A stretch of 64,000 nucleotides of DNA from M3007 sp964484205. Its GTDB lineage: Bacteria; Bacteroidota; Bacteroidia; Chitinophagales; Saprospiraceae. Shown here piece by piece: positions 24,244-35,500 of this stretch. Below the pieces are notes generated by a model. That model searched no databases. It was not told the origin of the DNA and was given only the letters and a program-made list of their open reading frames with translations. The position numbers were made by a program, and so were the translations under genes. The stretch is from contig CAZAEZ010000010.1 in the NCBI GenBank assembly GCA_964484205.1, positions 1 through 64,000 of the forward strand, written 5' to 3'. How positions within the stretch are numbered: position 1 is the stretch's first letter; each line of letters begins with the position of its first letter.

Positions 24244-27200
24244 TCACTCTTTCACCACTTTCCGTACCGCCGCGCCTTCGCTGCTTTCGAGGCGTACGAA
24301 ATACAGCCCGGACGGGATGGCGCCGGCATCCAGGCGAAAAGCGTTCAGACCCGCCATTGCCGCCATTTTTTGCTGCAACAGGATACGGCCGGCCACGTCG
24401 GCGATGGAAATCTGCACGTCTTGCGGCTGTTTGGAACGGAACAGAACGGAAGTCGCGTCGCCGAATGGGTTGGGCCGCACATCCAGGAATTGTAGCGCTT
24501 CCGTGTCGGCCAAACTGCTGGTTTGCAGCGTAAACGGCACAGGGGCTTCAATTTCGCCCTGATGCAGGTTGGCTGCGAAGTACATTTTTTCGGTCAATTC
24601 GTGCATCTGGCCGGTCGCGCCGTCAAAAAGTTTGAAGGTCAATTGCTCGCCCGCGGCATTGGCGTAGGCCGTCAGGAAAAACAGGTATGCCTGCAGTGGC
24701 TCAATGTAAATGGCCTGTGCCGCGCCGCGCAATTCGGCCCCCGCAAAAGCACCCAACTCCTGCTGTTCCTGCGTCGCGTTTTCGCCATTGACGGAAAGCA
24801 TGCCCACCAACGTCATGGAATGTTCAAATTGAGCCGGGTCTACCACCCAATGACTGGAAACTGGCGTGGGTTGGCCGCGCGCGGTCACGATGTCGCCCGC
24901 AAAATTTTGTTGCGGGTAGGTCAACGTGCCCGGCGCACTGATTTTCAACTGATAACCTTTCGGCGGTTCCAGGAATTGGAGCGAACCCAGCCAGCCAAAA
25001 CCGGCGAGATATTGCGCAAAAGCCGTTTGCCCTTTGATGATGTCGCCATTGACGGGCAGCAACCCGGCGAGTGCGGTGCTCACCGGCAGGGCGTAGTTAG
25101 GCACATAGCCAATCCAGTTCCAACCGGTAGCGACAGGGATGGACACCGTAGCCGGGTCGATCAGGCCGCCCACCATGCGAATCGTGTCGGGAACATCGGC
25201 GCGGTATTGGAACATATTGGCGTTGTTTACGGCATTTAAAGAGCCAACCCATTCGTTGCCAAAGAATAAGGCAAAACTCGATTGCGCTTTTATCAGGTCG
25301 TTTTCCGGGTGCTCCAACGAAGCCAGCGCGGGGTTCAGGGCGGGGTCGGGCAGTGCGAGATTGAACGAAATCCAGTTCCAGCCCGCACTCAGCGGGATGT
25401 CGCGCCGCACCTGACTGTTCGTGTGCAGTATGAGCGGATTGCCGACCGTGCCTGTTACATTGTCCACCTCAAATGTGAATTGCTCCACCACTTCGCCGTA
25501 GCGCAGGCATTCGGAGGCGTCCCATATTTCCAGGTTGACGGGTTTGTTTTGGTCGCTGGTGTCGCCGTAAATGGTCATAAAAACCATGTACTCGTCCAGC
25601 GCGGGCAAGTAGCGGATGTGGCCGGAACCGCGCAGTTCGCCGTCAATGAACGCTCCCACCATGTCCTCTTCGTCTTCCGACAAATCGCCTTCGATGTTGA
25701 GCTTGGCGGTCATGTTCATGGAATGCGGATACGTGCCGGGGTCGAAGTCCCAATCGGGTGGCGGGCACAATACGCGCAAATTGACAATGACCCGCTCGTC
25801 ACCTTGTGCGTTGTTGAAATAAATTGTGTCGCGGTACAATCCCTGCGGGAGGTTGTTGTCAAATTTGAACGTGATGGCTACCTCTTCACCGGGCAGCAAA
25901 GAGCCGATGTTCGGGAACACGTTGAACCAATCCGGCACGGGCAACGGGTCCGGAATGGCCGGTACGCTCGGCGAGCCGCTGATCCGGAAGGTCGCGATGG
26001 CTCCCCCGACGTTGGTGAGGGTGCGCAACACGACTTTTTCCTCGCCTTCGTACATCGTCACGTCCACGTTGCTGCCCTCAAAGTCGAGCAAATTCCGGTC
26101 CACGAAGAATTCCCACTCCGCGCCGGTGAAATTGTTGCCGGCCAAATCCCTGATGTCGTTCACCTCCACGCGCAGGAATTTGTTGTCGATAAACTGGTTC
26201 GGCACATTCGGCACGATGATGATTTTATCGCCGGAACAGGTGATGACGGCATCAATCAACGTGTTGGTGGCCACGTCGTACAGACCCACGTTGTTGTTGT
26301 TGAAAAAATCGGCCGGGATGATTTGGTCGCAGCGGATCGGCTCTGTAAACGTGATGCTGATTTCGTCGCCCGGCGAAAGCACACCGTCGGCAGGTTCGGG
26401 GGCGCCGAAAATTTCAGGTGGCTCCCGTTCAAACTTTCCTTGAATGACGTGTGAGATGCCCGCGTTCTGGCTGCCGAAGCACTGCGTGATGGCGCGAATT
26501 TCATACAAGCCGTCTTTCAAAATGCCCGTGTTCCACTGCACGATTTCGAAAACGGGGTCGAGGTCGGCCTTTGGCACATCCGTAATGTTTATCCAAATTC
26601 CGTCGCCCTGCGTTCTGCGGTATTGCACCCGAATCAACTCAAGGTCGGGGTCGGTGCGGTCATAATCGTTGAGCGTGATGAACATCGTGTTGCCGTCTGC
26701 CGGTGTCTGCACCCAGTTTTGTGTGGGTGAGCTGATGTCAATCGGGCTGCAAGGCTCTATGTAAAAAGCGCTGACTTTGATGGTTTTCGCCAAATTCGGA
26801 TCGTCACTGCCGATGCCTTCGCAAGCACTGTACAACACGAATTCGAGGTCAACATAATCATAAGCAACCGGGCCGCGCTCCACCGTCACGATGACTTCCT
26901 GGTTGCCAAACGGCTCCAAACTGAACGGTACGGAAGCACCCAACCCCTGAATATTGACGACGGCTCCGTCGGGATTGCTGGCCGGGTTTAAAGCCAGTAC
27001 ATATTCGCGTTCTTCATCGGTCTGGCTGATGTTGCCGATGGTGAACCGGAACACGGCGGGCGCATTGGCCGATATGTTGGCAATAGCCGTTTGGTTGACC
27101 GTCATGTTCACGCCGTCGCGCGGTACGGTGTTCGGTTCGTAGGGGCAGGATGTGTTGCCGGAAATCGTTTTGAAAACCGGCGTGCCGTACACCTTGTCCT

Positions 27201-30200
27201 GTTTCACATCCACCGTGTAGTTGTCGCCAATATCGTCGTCGGAAAATGTGTATCCGACGGTCAGTGCGTTGGTCGTTGCATCGCTGAACTCGGTTTCCAC
27301 GCCAAAAGTCAGCTCGAGCGCGAATGTTTGGGTCACGCCGATACCGTCCACTTCAAGTCCCAATTCTTCCGCGATGGTGTTCGACACCTCTACCGCGATG
27401 CCGATGGCCTGGCTTTTCGTGGTTTCAGTGGTCGTGGAGTTTTCATAAACCACACCGGCGTCGAAAGAGAAATTCCGCTCGAAAGCCGCTTTTTCTTTCA
27501 AATCTTCATTGAGTGCCAAAATGTTGCGCCAGGCATTGGCCGAAGTTGTGTCGCCGATGCCGTCGAGGTTTGGAATGACGACGTTCCGGATTTGATCGTC
27601 CGTATAAATGAACGTGGTGAGGAATTTTTCAGGAAAAACAACCACGCCGGTATCGCGATAATAATTGCAAGCCAGGCTGTCAAAACGCAAATCGTCGGTG
27701 ATGCCGAACAGCAGATTGAGCGCGCCGCCCATGTACACATCTGCGTCGTCGCCGATAATGCCGTCGCCGTCGCTGGTGGAAATAAGTTCGTTGGCCGTGA
27801 CACAGGTTTCCATAGACTCGGTCACGCTGGAGGCAACGGTGCCGGTCACGCCAAAAGTGGAGCTGTTGGTCACATCCACCTTGAAGGTTTTTTCCACGCC
27901 GATGCCGGTAGCGATTTCCGTTTCAAGACCGATGGCCACGGTAGTTTCGTCCGTGCCGGCCACCGAGCTGGCCGCGTTGATGGACCAGCCATTGCACACT
28001 GTTTTTCCTTTTTCAATAAACGCGCTGCTGGCGTCTCCGGGCGGGTCGCGGAGAATCAGAATGGGGATTTCGGGCGTGGTGGAGGCGAAGTTGATGTTGC
28101 GCGGGCGTTTGCCAAGCACCACCGCCGAGGTGGTGGTGGTATTGTCCTCGCCATCGGCCATCGCCAACACGGTCAGGGTTTTCAGGTGCGGCGGCACGAG
28201 GTTGGGCTGCCCGGCGGTGAAGCGGTAGCGCAATTTGCCCTCGGTCATCAGCGTGTCGTAGGATGGCAGGTCGGCGAGCTCATTGTCGATGCGCAGTTCC
28301 GCCGTGTCCAAATAGCACACGCCGCCGTGATAGGGTTGGAATACGCGAAAATCAAGGACGTATTTATCCGATTGTTCGAGCATTTGTTGCCCGCACTGAT
28401 TGGTGTCGAGCATCGAGATTTCGATTTCCGGTTTGGAATAATAAATGAAATCAACCGTGTCGCTTTTTTCCGTCAAATCAGTCGTCGGTGCGCCTGCCGG
28501 GCCGCTGAAATAGTTCAGGATAGTTCCGTTGGAATGCTCTGTCAACTTCACCGTCATCGGGATGGGCGGCAGGTTGTCGAAGAAAAATTTGCCGGAGGTG
28601 TCAATGAGGTTGTTGATCGGGTCATTCAAAATTATTTCTCGTGAAAAACACTCGTCAAGCGTTTCCACTTTCATTTTTACAATAGCCGTGCTCTCTATGA
28701 TGCTGCGCCGGCACCGGTCGTTGCCGACCAATTTGCCGCGCACCGAGCGTTTGGTGAGGTTGCGGAACAGGATGCCCGCCACCGGCGACACCACGTTGCT
28801 GACCTGCCATGACGCCGGCGCGAACGTGTGGTTTTTAAATTTCGGGCTGAGCGTAGCCGAAGCGCCCGGCTCCAAATCCACCACAAAACGGCCTTCGCTA
28901 TTGGTAAACACGGGCGGAATATTAGAACTTCCATTCACCAGGATTTCCACGCCTTCGGCAAAACAGTTGGTGCCGTCGTAGCGCACAAAGCCTGTCACGG
29001 CCACTGTGCTCAAATCGGTAAAATCAATTTTGTCGGTGCTGGTATTGCTGGCGTTGAGCGTCACAAGTTGTTTGTCCGGCTGAAATTGGTGCATCAAAGC
29101 CGAGGTGATGCCTGTGACCGAGCTCCACAGCGCACCATGCACGGTTCCTTTGCCCGTACGGGCCTGACCGATGTCTTCTATCTCCGTGCCGCGACTTTCG
29201 TTGAATGAAAACCAGGAGCGCAAGCGCGGGTGGGTGGGGTTCACACCGTTGGCATAGTTCAGTTGAATTTCAGGCAGCGTGAGCAAGGTATCGTAAAAGG
29301 CTACTTCATCCATCAAGCCGCTGAAAAACTGGTCGTTGCCGGTAGCGGTTTTGCGCGCGCCGACCTGCCAGGTTTGCAATCCAAAATTCGGCATTGCCAC
29401 GGCGTAGTTTTGGGTAGAAACCAGCGTGCCGTTGTTGTAAACGGAGACATCGGTGGTTGCGCCGTTTTTTGCCATGTTTACGACTATGTGGCGGTAGCCG
29501 GCGCCCAGCGGGCCAAAGGTTTTGGTCACTCCGGCCATATTCATGCTGATATCGCCATTGGTCAGGTTAAACCGGAGAAATACGGGTGTGCCCGTGCCTG
29601 CTTCGTTGGCCAGCAGGGTGCGGAAACCGGCCGTGTTTTCAAAATTTTGCACCCACATTTCCAGGCTTGCGTTTTGGGCGCCAAGCAGCACCGAATCGGT
29701 CAGCACGGCGTATTCCGAATTGGCGGCGTTAAATTCGAGGGCGTAGTTGTTGAATACTTTTTTGGAAGGCGTGGCGGTGAAAATGGTGCCGGCGCCGTAG
29801 TTGATGCCTTCTATTTTGTAAAAACCCGTTTCGTCGGTCACGGCGCCGTTCACCACGTCGGGGCGGTCGGCAGTCCAGCCGGGGCCGCAGAGGTAAATTT
29901 TCAGGTCGTTGGGCGAAATGTCGTATGCTTTTGAGCCAACGCCTTCGTCCAATTTCCAGTAAGCCGCCAAACCGTTCGCGTCAGCGTTGACCGTGCGGTT
30001 TTTGAACTGGTTGATTTCCGTTTGCGAAAGTTGGCGATTGAACATGCGCACGTCGTCCAGATTGCCCGTGAAAAAATTGCTTGCCCCGTTGGGCCTGCGC
30101 CCGAAGAAAAGCGGCAGGGTGTCCGTCGAGATAGGCGCCGTGACGGTGCCGGTGAGAGCGCCATCCACATAAAGCAGGAGGGATGTACCGCTGTAAGTGG

Positions 30201-31086
30201 CCGCCACGTGGTGCCAGCCGTCGGGGTTGGTGGCAAAATTGTGTGCAAGGGATTGTGCGCCGACGTTGAACCGCACCCCCTTGGCGGCGCCGTTGGTGGT
30301 CAGCCACCAGTTTTTATTCACCGGGCTGCCAAAGTCGAGAATGGCGCCTCCGGCGGCGGGGTTGCCCGCACCGATTTTTACCCAGCAACTCACCGACCAT
30401 TTGGGCGAGAGGAAGGCCGAATCGAAGGGCGCAAAGGCCATGTCGTCACCGCCAAATTCCAGCGCGGTGCCGAGTGTAGGGGTCAGTGTGATTTCAGCAT
30501 CTACCACGGGGCTACCGTTGAAGGTTTTGACCTGCCCGGTCACAATGCCGTTGGGATTGAGAAAGCCCAGGCCGCTGCCCCTGCGCCCTTCGCCGAAGCT
30601 GTTCACGCCCGTGACCTGATAGTTGTAGAATTTGCCCGCCTGCACATTGAAGTCCACGAAAATGCGGATCTCTTTGTCCACATGACCGATAAAAGCGTTG
30701 TCGCGGTAGATATTGAAGCCCAATTCAGGCGACGGGCTAAGCGGGTCAACCGTCCATTCAATCTGGATACGATCTTCCAAATCGCCTTCGGTAGCAGTGA
30801 CTTGTGGCGGCGTGGGCGGCAGCAGGAAACGGCTGTAAAATCCTGCGACGCCATTGAATTGCTGTCCAAAATAATCGCCGATGAAGGTTTCTCCCACCGA
30901 GGTAGTGGTGCGGTTTTTAAGGCTTATGGAGTTTGTGATGCTGCCGTAGTTGAAAAAAACAGTACCCGAATAGGTTTCAGTGCCGGTGACGGTGCCGTCG
31001 GAGCAGTTGACATTTTGCGCATGAAGATTGGGCGCAAGGCAACAGCACCCGCACAGCAGGCTGATTGTGAAAAGTATATTTTTCAT
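24244..31086 (-). CDS. Giant secreted LamG-domain protein with T9SS sorting domain (2280 residues)
   Basis: A signal peptide ends near residue 23 (NLHA-Q). In order follow a fibronectin-III-like segment (about 90-170) and two LamG/concanavalin-type lectin domains (about 205-365 and 445-620). Next are carboxypeptidase-like sandwiches (about 690-900) and a long Thr/Ser-rich segment with alternating hydrophobic residues (about 1030-1320). A bacterial Ig-like domain lies at about 1555-1650 (ADGVLSPGDEISITFTEPI). Two copies of a module starting W-x-x-DP...HSM occupy about 1777-1890 and 2079-2190, separated by two WNWI repeats (near 1902 and 1990). It ends in a type A T9SS sorting domain (RPNPFGDATSVLF...). 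It is likely a surface adhesin or matrix-binding protein. No catalytic site is recognised. It lies 48 bp after the 430-residue secreted protein gene in the same direction. Confidence 0.85.
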   Translation of the reverse strand: MKNILFTISLLCGCCCLAPNLHAQNVNCSDGTVTGTETYSGTVFFNYGSITNSISLKNRTTTSVGETFIGDYFGQQFNGVAGFYSRFLLPPTPPQVTATEGDLEDRIQIEWTVDPLSPSPELGFNIYRDNAFIGHVDKEIRIFVDFNVQAGKFYNYQVTGVNSFGEGRRGSGLGFLNPNGIVTGQVKTFNGSPVVDAEITLTPTLGTALEFGGDDMAFAPFDSAFLSPKWSVSCWVKIGAGNPAAGGAILDFGSPVNKNWWLTTNGAAKGVRFNVGAQSLAHNFATNPDGWHHVAATYSGTSLLLYVDGALTGTVTAPISTDTLPLFFGRRPNGASNFFTGNLDDVRMFNRQLSQTEINQFKNRTVNADANGLAAYWKLDEGVGSKAYDISPNDLKIYLCGPGWTADRPDVVNGAVTDETGFYKIEGINYGAGTIFTATPSKKVFNNYALEFNAANSEYAVLTDSVLLGAQNASLEMWVQNFENTAGFRTLLANEAGTGTPVFLRFNLTNGDISMNMAGVTKTFGPLGAGYRHIVVNMAKNGATTDVSVYNNGTLVSTQNYAVAMPNFGLQTWQVGARKTATGNDQFFSGLMDEVAFYDTLLTLPEIQLNYANGVNPTHPRLRSWFSFNESRGTEIEDIGQARTGKGTVHGALWSSVTGITSALMHQFQPDKQLVTLNASNTSTDKIDFTDLSTVAVTGFVRYDGTNCFAEGVEILVNGSSNIPPVFTNSEGRFVVDLEPGASATLSPKFKNHTFAPASWQVSNVVSPVAGILFRNLTKRSVRGKLVGNDRCRRSIIESTAIVKMKVETLDECFSREIILNDPINNLIDTSGKFFFDNLPPIPMTVKLTEHSNGTILNYFSGPAGAPTTDLTEKSDTVDFIYYSKPEIEISMLDTNQCGQQMLEQSDKYVLDFRVFQPYHGGVCYLDTAELRIDNELADLPSYDTLMTEGKLRYRFTAGQPNLVPPHLKTLTVLAMADGEDNTTTTSAVVLGKRPRNINFASTTPEIPILILRDPPGDASSAFIEKGKTVCNGWSINAASSVAGTDETTVAIGLETEIATGIGVEKTFKVDVTNSSTFGVTGTVASSVTESMETCVTANELISTSDGDGIIGDDADVYMGGALNLLFGITDDLRFDSLACNYYRDTGVVVFPEKFLTTFIYTDDQIRNVVIPNLDGIGDTTSANAWRNILALNEDLKEKAAFERNFSFDAGVVYENSTTTETTKSQAIGIAVEVSNTIAEELGLEVDGIGVTQTFALELTFGVETEFSDATTNALTVGYTFSDDDIGDNYTVDVKQDKVYGTPVFKTISGNTSCPYEPNTVPRDGVNMTVNQTAIANISANAPAVFRFTIGNISQTDEEREYVLALNPASNPDGAVVNIQGLGASVPFSLEPFGNQEVIVTVERGPVAYDYVDLEFVLYSACEGIGSDDPNLAKTIKVSAFYIEPCSPIDISSPTQNWVQTPADGNTMFITLNDYDRTDPDLELIRVQYRRTQGDGIWINITDVPKADLDPVFEIVQWNTGILKDGLYEIRAITQCFGSQNAGISHVIQGKFEREPPEIFGAPEPADGVLSPGDEISITFTEPIRCDQIIPADFFNNNNVGLYDVATNTLIDAVITCSGDKIIIVPNVPNQFIDNKFLRVEVNDIRDLAGNNFTGAEWEFFVDRNLLDFEGSNVDVTMYEGEEKVVLRTLTNVGGAIATFRISGSPSVPAIPDPLPVPDWFNVFPNIGSLLPGEEVAITFKFDNNLPQGLYRDTIYFNNAQGDERVIVNLRVLCPPPDWDFDPGTYPHSMNMTAKLNIEGDLSEDEEDMVGAFIDGELRGSGHIRYLPALDEYMVFMTIYGDTSDQNKPVNLEIWDASECLRYGEVVEQFTFEVDNVTGTVGNPLILHTNSQVRRDIPLSAGWNWISFNLALPDPALNPALASLEHPENDLIKAQSSFALFFGNEWVGSLNAVNNANMFQYRADVPDTIRMVGGLIDPATVSIPVATGWNWIGYVPNYALPVSTALAGLLPVNGDIIKGQTAFAQYLAGFGWLGSLQFLEPPKGYQLKISAPGTLTYPQQNFAGDIVTARGQPTPVSSHWVVDPAQFEHSMTLVGMLSVNGENATQEQQELGAFAGAELRGAAQAIYIEPLQAYLFFLTAYANAAGEQLTFKLFDGATGQMHELTEKMYFAANLHQGEIEAPVPFTLQTSSLADTEALQFLDVRPNPFGDATSVLFRSKQPQDVQISIADVAGRILLQQKMAAMAGLNAFRLDAGAIPSGLYFVRLESSEGAAVRKVVKE

Positions 31087-31134
31087 GACAGTTGGGTCGG
31101 TAGTTGACGGTGAAAAAATGCGGTTTACGGTGAT

Positions 31135-32427
31135 TTACCGTACCCAAACTTCGATGTTGCCAATGCCATAACGTTCGTCACTGATTCCACTGTCGCCCCG
31201 CATTCCAAAAAAGACGACAAACGACGTTGCACTCGTCGCAGCCACCATTTCCCCGATAGAAGCGCCGTCCGAATAACCTGTACTTCCCGTGTAGTTGGCG
31301 GGGTTGGCGCCTGCGGTAGAATATACGCCTGCGGAGTTCATCCAGCAGATATTGGCATTGGTGCCATTCGTCGAGGTGGCAAAGCCGCCGATCGCGGTAT
31401 CGTCCGAATCCCAGCTGTCTATGTAATAATACTTGAATTTTATTTTAACAAAACTGTAAGACCCGGCAGCGGCAAGGTTGAACGTCTTTTTCAGGCAGTG
31501 GGCATTGGAAGTGGTTGGACGAATCGAATTTCCGTTAAAGGTGCCTAACGTAACATTTTCAATGGTGGCGGTTGTGCTGTTGTTCAGGGCAGTCGTACCG
31601 CCCCAACCGTCCAAACTGCCGCTCAGGAAGTCATCGCGGTCTACCAGTCGCCAGTCGCTCAAACCGTTGTATTGCACGGTATTGCCTGTAGTCAGGTTCA
31701 GGTTGTCGTTTACGGTGAGCACCGTTGTGGTGGAGGTCAGGTTCCCGGTGATTTCCACGCCGGTTGTAGTCGCTTTAAGGCGTTCTGCATTGTTGGTATA
31801 CAGTGAAACCTGGCCATCGGCGGTCGAAAACAAGCCACTGTCGTTGTCACCGCCATTGCCGGTGAAAGCGTAGCCATTGTTGCTGCCGCCACTACCTCCC
31901 GGCGCGCCGCCCCGGGCAAGCATCCCGCCGATTGCCATAATGGCATGGTTGGTGGCATGCAGGTTTGCCTGACCGACGGTGAGTTTGCCTGCAATAATTT
32001 CATTGTCGGCTTTCACGATACCGCTGCTGGGAAACTGGTTGCTCTGCCCAATCAGCGAGAGGGCGTAGGGCGCGGTGGTAAGTTGAATGCGCGGCAACAT
32101 TTCCGCACCGGAGGCAGCGCCTACCGTCACGCCGAGGTAGTAGGTTTCATCGAAAGGTATGCTGAGCGGGTTCACGGTGCCGAGCGTGGCGGTGTAAATG
32201 CCGCTGGCCACTTCCACATCGTCTTGCGTTTCTTGCCATAGGGCTGTCCCGCCTGTCGCCACGTTGTACAGTTTAAACGTGAGCTGGTAAGTGTCGTCGT
32301 CCACGGCATTGCCATTGGATTTTTTGAGGATGCCCTGAATGCCAAGTCTGGCAGATTGGGCATATATGGTCTGCTGGAAAAACAGAAAGAAGGCAATGCA
32401 GGGGAGCAGGAATCGCATCTTTTTCAT
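31135..32427 (-). CDS. Secreted protein with tail-fibre-like N-terminal region
   Basis: The 430-residue protein has a signal peptide (LLPCIAFFLFFQQTIYA-Q). The N-terminal domain (about 25-130, IQGILKKSNGNAVDDDTYQLTFKLYN, split at natural strands) resembles the start of many Bacteroidota stalk or tail-fibre-like surface proteins. The middle (about 140-260) is Gly/Asn/Thr-rich with repeats such as TTTGVEITGNLTSTTTVLTVNDN, typical of elongated beta-helical stalks. The last 150 residues form a separate beta-rich domain ending SDERYGIGNIEVWVR. No T9SS sorting domain is visible. It lies between the hybrid regulator gene and the giant LamG gene on the same strand, so it is a candidate member of one surface structure. 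No function is known. Confidence 0.7.
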   Translation of the reverse strand: MKKMRFLLPCIAFFLFFQQTIYAQSARLGIQGILKKSNGNAVDDDTYQLTFKLYNVATGGTALWQETQDDVEVASGIYTATLGTVNPLSIPFDETYYLGVTVGAASGAEMLPRIQLTTAPYALSLIGQSNQFPSSGIVKADNEIIAGKLTVGQANLHATNHAIMAIGGMLARGGAPGGSGGSNNGYAFTGNGGDNDSGLFSTADGQVSLYTNNAERLKATTTGVEITGNLTSTTTVLTVNDNLNLTTGNTVQYNGLSDWRLVDRDDFLSGSLDGWGGTTALNNSTTATIENVTLGTFNGNSIRPTTSNAHCLKKTFNLAAAGSYSFVKIKFKYYYIDSWDSDDTAIGGFATSTNGTNANICWMNSAGVYSTAGANPANYTGSTGYSDGASIGEMVAATSATSFVVFFGMRGDSGISDERYGIGNIEVWVR

Positions 32428-32572
32428 AATTGTTTAGAATTGATTTTTATTGGAAAAATAGACCTGTTGAAACGGCATCGGGCAATGCGCCGCATGGCCA
32501 CAAAAGTGTGGGGGCAACAGGTACCAAATCCGACAAAACGGACACGAAATCGGACATTTTTCAGAAAAACCC

Positions 32573-35500
32573 TCAAAAATAGGCGGAAGGAAGTCGGCCA
32601 AACCGCGCCCGGTAGGTGCGGGAGAACACTTTGGGGTGGCTGAATCCGGCGGCATAGGCGGTTTCTGCCACCGTGCGAACAGCCCCACGTTCGAGCAGAT
32701 CGCGTGCTTTTTGCAGGCGTATTTCAGCGATATACTGTTGCGGCGAAAGTCCCGTGAGTTCGCGCAGGCGGCGTAGCAGTTGGCGCTCGCTCATGGAAAC
32801 CTGGTGCGCCATTGTACTCACACTGAGGAATTCATTTTGCAAATTTGCCTGCGCCCAAATTTCCAATTCGGACAACCACTCGCTGTCGGCTTGCGAAATA
32901 CAGGGCACAGCAGCTGTTTTGTCTTTTGCATCCGGATTTTGGGAATAACGGTTTTGTTGACGTAGCAGCAGGTTTTTCACCCGTGTCAGCAATTCCTCTT
33001 CCTCGAACGGTTTGAGCAGATAATCATCCACGCCAATGCGCAGCGCGCGGAGTTTGTCCTGCATATCGGCGCGGGCGGTCAGCATCACGACCGGAATGTG
33101 CCGGTATTGATCGGCAGATTTCAAGCGTTCCAACAGCTGAAACCCATCCATCAGGGGCATCATAATATCGCTGATAATGATCGCCGGAACAGCGCCGTTT
33201 GCCAACCGTTCCAGTGCCTGTTGCCCATTTTCGGCGACAACAACGCGGTATTTTTCTGCGAGCAAAACCTGCAGGTATGTCCGCAAATCGGCGTTGTCTT
33301 CCACCAAAAGTACAAACGGATTTGCTGCATCGCCCTGTGCCGTTCCAGCCAGGGCGGCGAAGGAATTATCGGAAAATTCGGGAGTCGTTTCGACAAGGGG
33401 GGCCGCCGCGCCCATTACTTCGACTTTAGGGAATTCAAACAGAAAAGCCGAACCTTTCCCATCCGCTCCCGGGCTTTGAACATGCACACTGCCGTCGAAT
33501 AAAACGGAGAGTTCTTTAACCAAAGCAAGGCCGATCCCGGTTCCGCCTTCGCTGGGTGTGTCGGCCTGGTGGCTTTGAAAAAAACGCTCAAAAACACGCG
33601 GCAAATCGTCGGCATGAATTCCCCGGCCGGTATCGCTGACGGTCAGCCGAATACTGTGGGCAAGGTCTTCCACCTTGAATTCTACCCGTCCTCCCGCCCC
33701 GGTGAACTTCATGGCATTGGACAACAAGTTGTTGAGCACCAGTTCCAGTTTGGCGGTGTCGGCCTCAATTTGCAGGCGTTTTTCGGCGCGGTAAAGGAAG
33801 ACGAACGCAATGGATTTGTTTTGCGCGAGACTTTCAAACTGGGCGGCGATGCGTTTCAAAAAGGGATACAGCAGTACAGGTTTAGGGTGCAGTTCGAGTT
33901 TACCTGATTCTAATTTTTGCAAATCGAGGATTTCGCCCACGAGATTCAGGAGTTTCGTGCCGTTTTGTTGGGCGAGGTTGGCGTAGGTAAAATTGCGATT
34001 GCTCAGTTCGCCGCTTTTCAGCATAGACGAAATAGGGCCCAGCATCAAGGTCAGGGGCGTACGCAGTTCGTGACTTACGTTGGCAAAAAAGTTGGATTTC
34101 ACCTTGTCCAGTTGCCGCAATGCCTCCGCCTGTTTTTCGATAGTTCGCTTGTCAAGTTCGATGCGCTCGGTGGCTTTTTCCACCATGCCTTCCAATTTTT
34201 TTTGTTCCAGGATATGCTGCCGGTTGCGCCAGTGAATGTAGCCGCGTACGCCCAAACTCAGCAAAAACGCCACCAGCGCCAAAAACCAGGTTTGCAAATA
34301 CCAGGGCCGCAATACCCGCACGGTGAACGTCAATTCTTTTTCTGACCCTTGCCCGTCGGGCGCTTGCGCTTTGATGCGCAACGTGTAGACGCCGTACGGC
34401 AGCCCGCCGAAATTGATCTGCCGCTCTTTTTGGTAGTGCCAGTCTTTGTCCAAACCATCGATTTTCCAGGCATACTGGATAAGTTGCGGCTCATCGAAAC
34501 TCAGCAGGGCAAGTTCGATATTGAAAAAACGGTCATCCGGGCGAAGGCGGATTTCAGTGGTTTGCAGCAGTTCGTAGGTACGGTCCGACAGCCGGTTTTG
34601 TTTTCCGTCAAATTGATGAAAAGCCGTGAGCACCAGCGGAATACCAGCCAGTGTGTCGGTTACTTCCGGAAAATCGGCGGGATTGAAAACGTTGATACCG
34701 TTCAGGCCGCCAAAGTAAAGTGTACCGTCGGACGCCTGAAAATGAGCCTTGCGGTTAAACTCCGGGTCGGAGAGACCGTCGGACACGAAGTAGGTTTTGA
34801 CAGCCTCCGTTTTTTTATTCAGACAAATGATGCCATGGTCGGTAGGCAACCAGAGCCGGCCTGTTTTATCCTCGTAAACGGCATAAATAAAATCGTTCGA
34901 CAGTTTGTTGGAGCGGTTGAACCATTTGCCGGTATGTTCGTCCCACCGGAGCCGCCGGCTTCCGTCGCTGTCTGGTACAGACGCTACCCGCAGTAAGCCG
35001 GTTGAGGTGGCGAGCCAGAACACCTTGTCGGCGTCCAGGTGAAAATGCAGAAAATTTTCGGCGGGCAAAAAATACTCGCCCCTTCCGCCTGGCCAGTACC
35101 GCGCGAGGATGCCTTTTTGCGGATGTACCTTGTAAAAGCCGTTGTCGGCGCATACCCACAACGAGCCGGCGGCATCCTGCTCGATGTGCAGGATAAACGC
35201 GGAAGCCAGTGCGTCGAAACCGTTGTAGCGGATAAAAGGAATTGGTGTCGAGGCGCCGGGAGGGAGTTTATGCAGCCCGTTGGTCGATGAACCGAGCCAG
35301 AGTGTGCCGGAATCATCCTCGCAAAAAGCCCAGACATCGAAATCAGTCTGAATTTTTTCAATCACCGAGCCATCGGGTTTCAGGCGGAAAAGTGCGTTCT
35401 TGGTTCCGGAAAGTAATTCGCCATTTTTCGAGAAGGCCAGCGCGAAGTTGCCCCAGCCTTTGGGAATCGTTTCGCTGCGCCGGACTTTTCCGCTGCGCCT

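Noticed and set aside
27091..28644. Plus-strand open frame of 517 codons
   Set aside because: It is antisense to the giant LamG protein, with Val/Gly/His-rich composition typical of antisense shadows.
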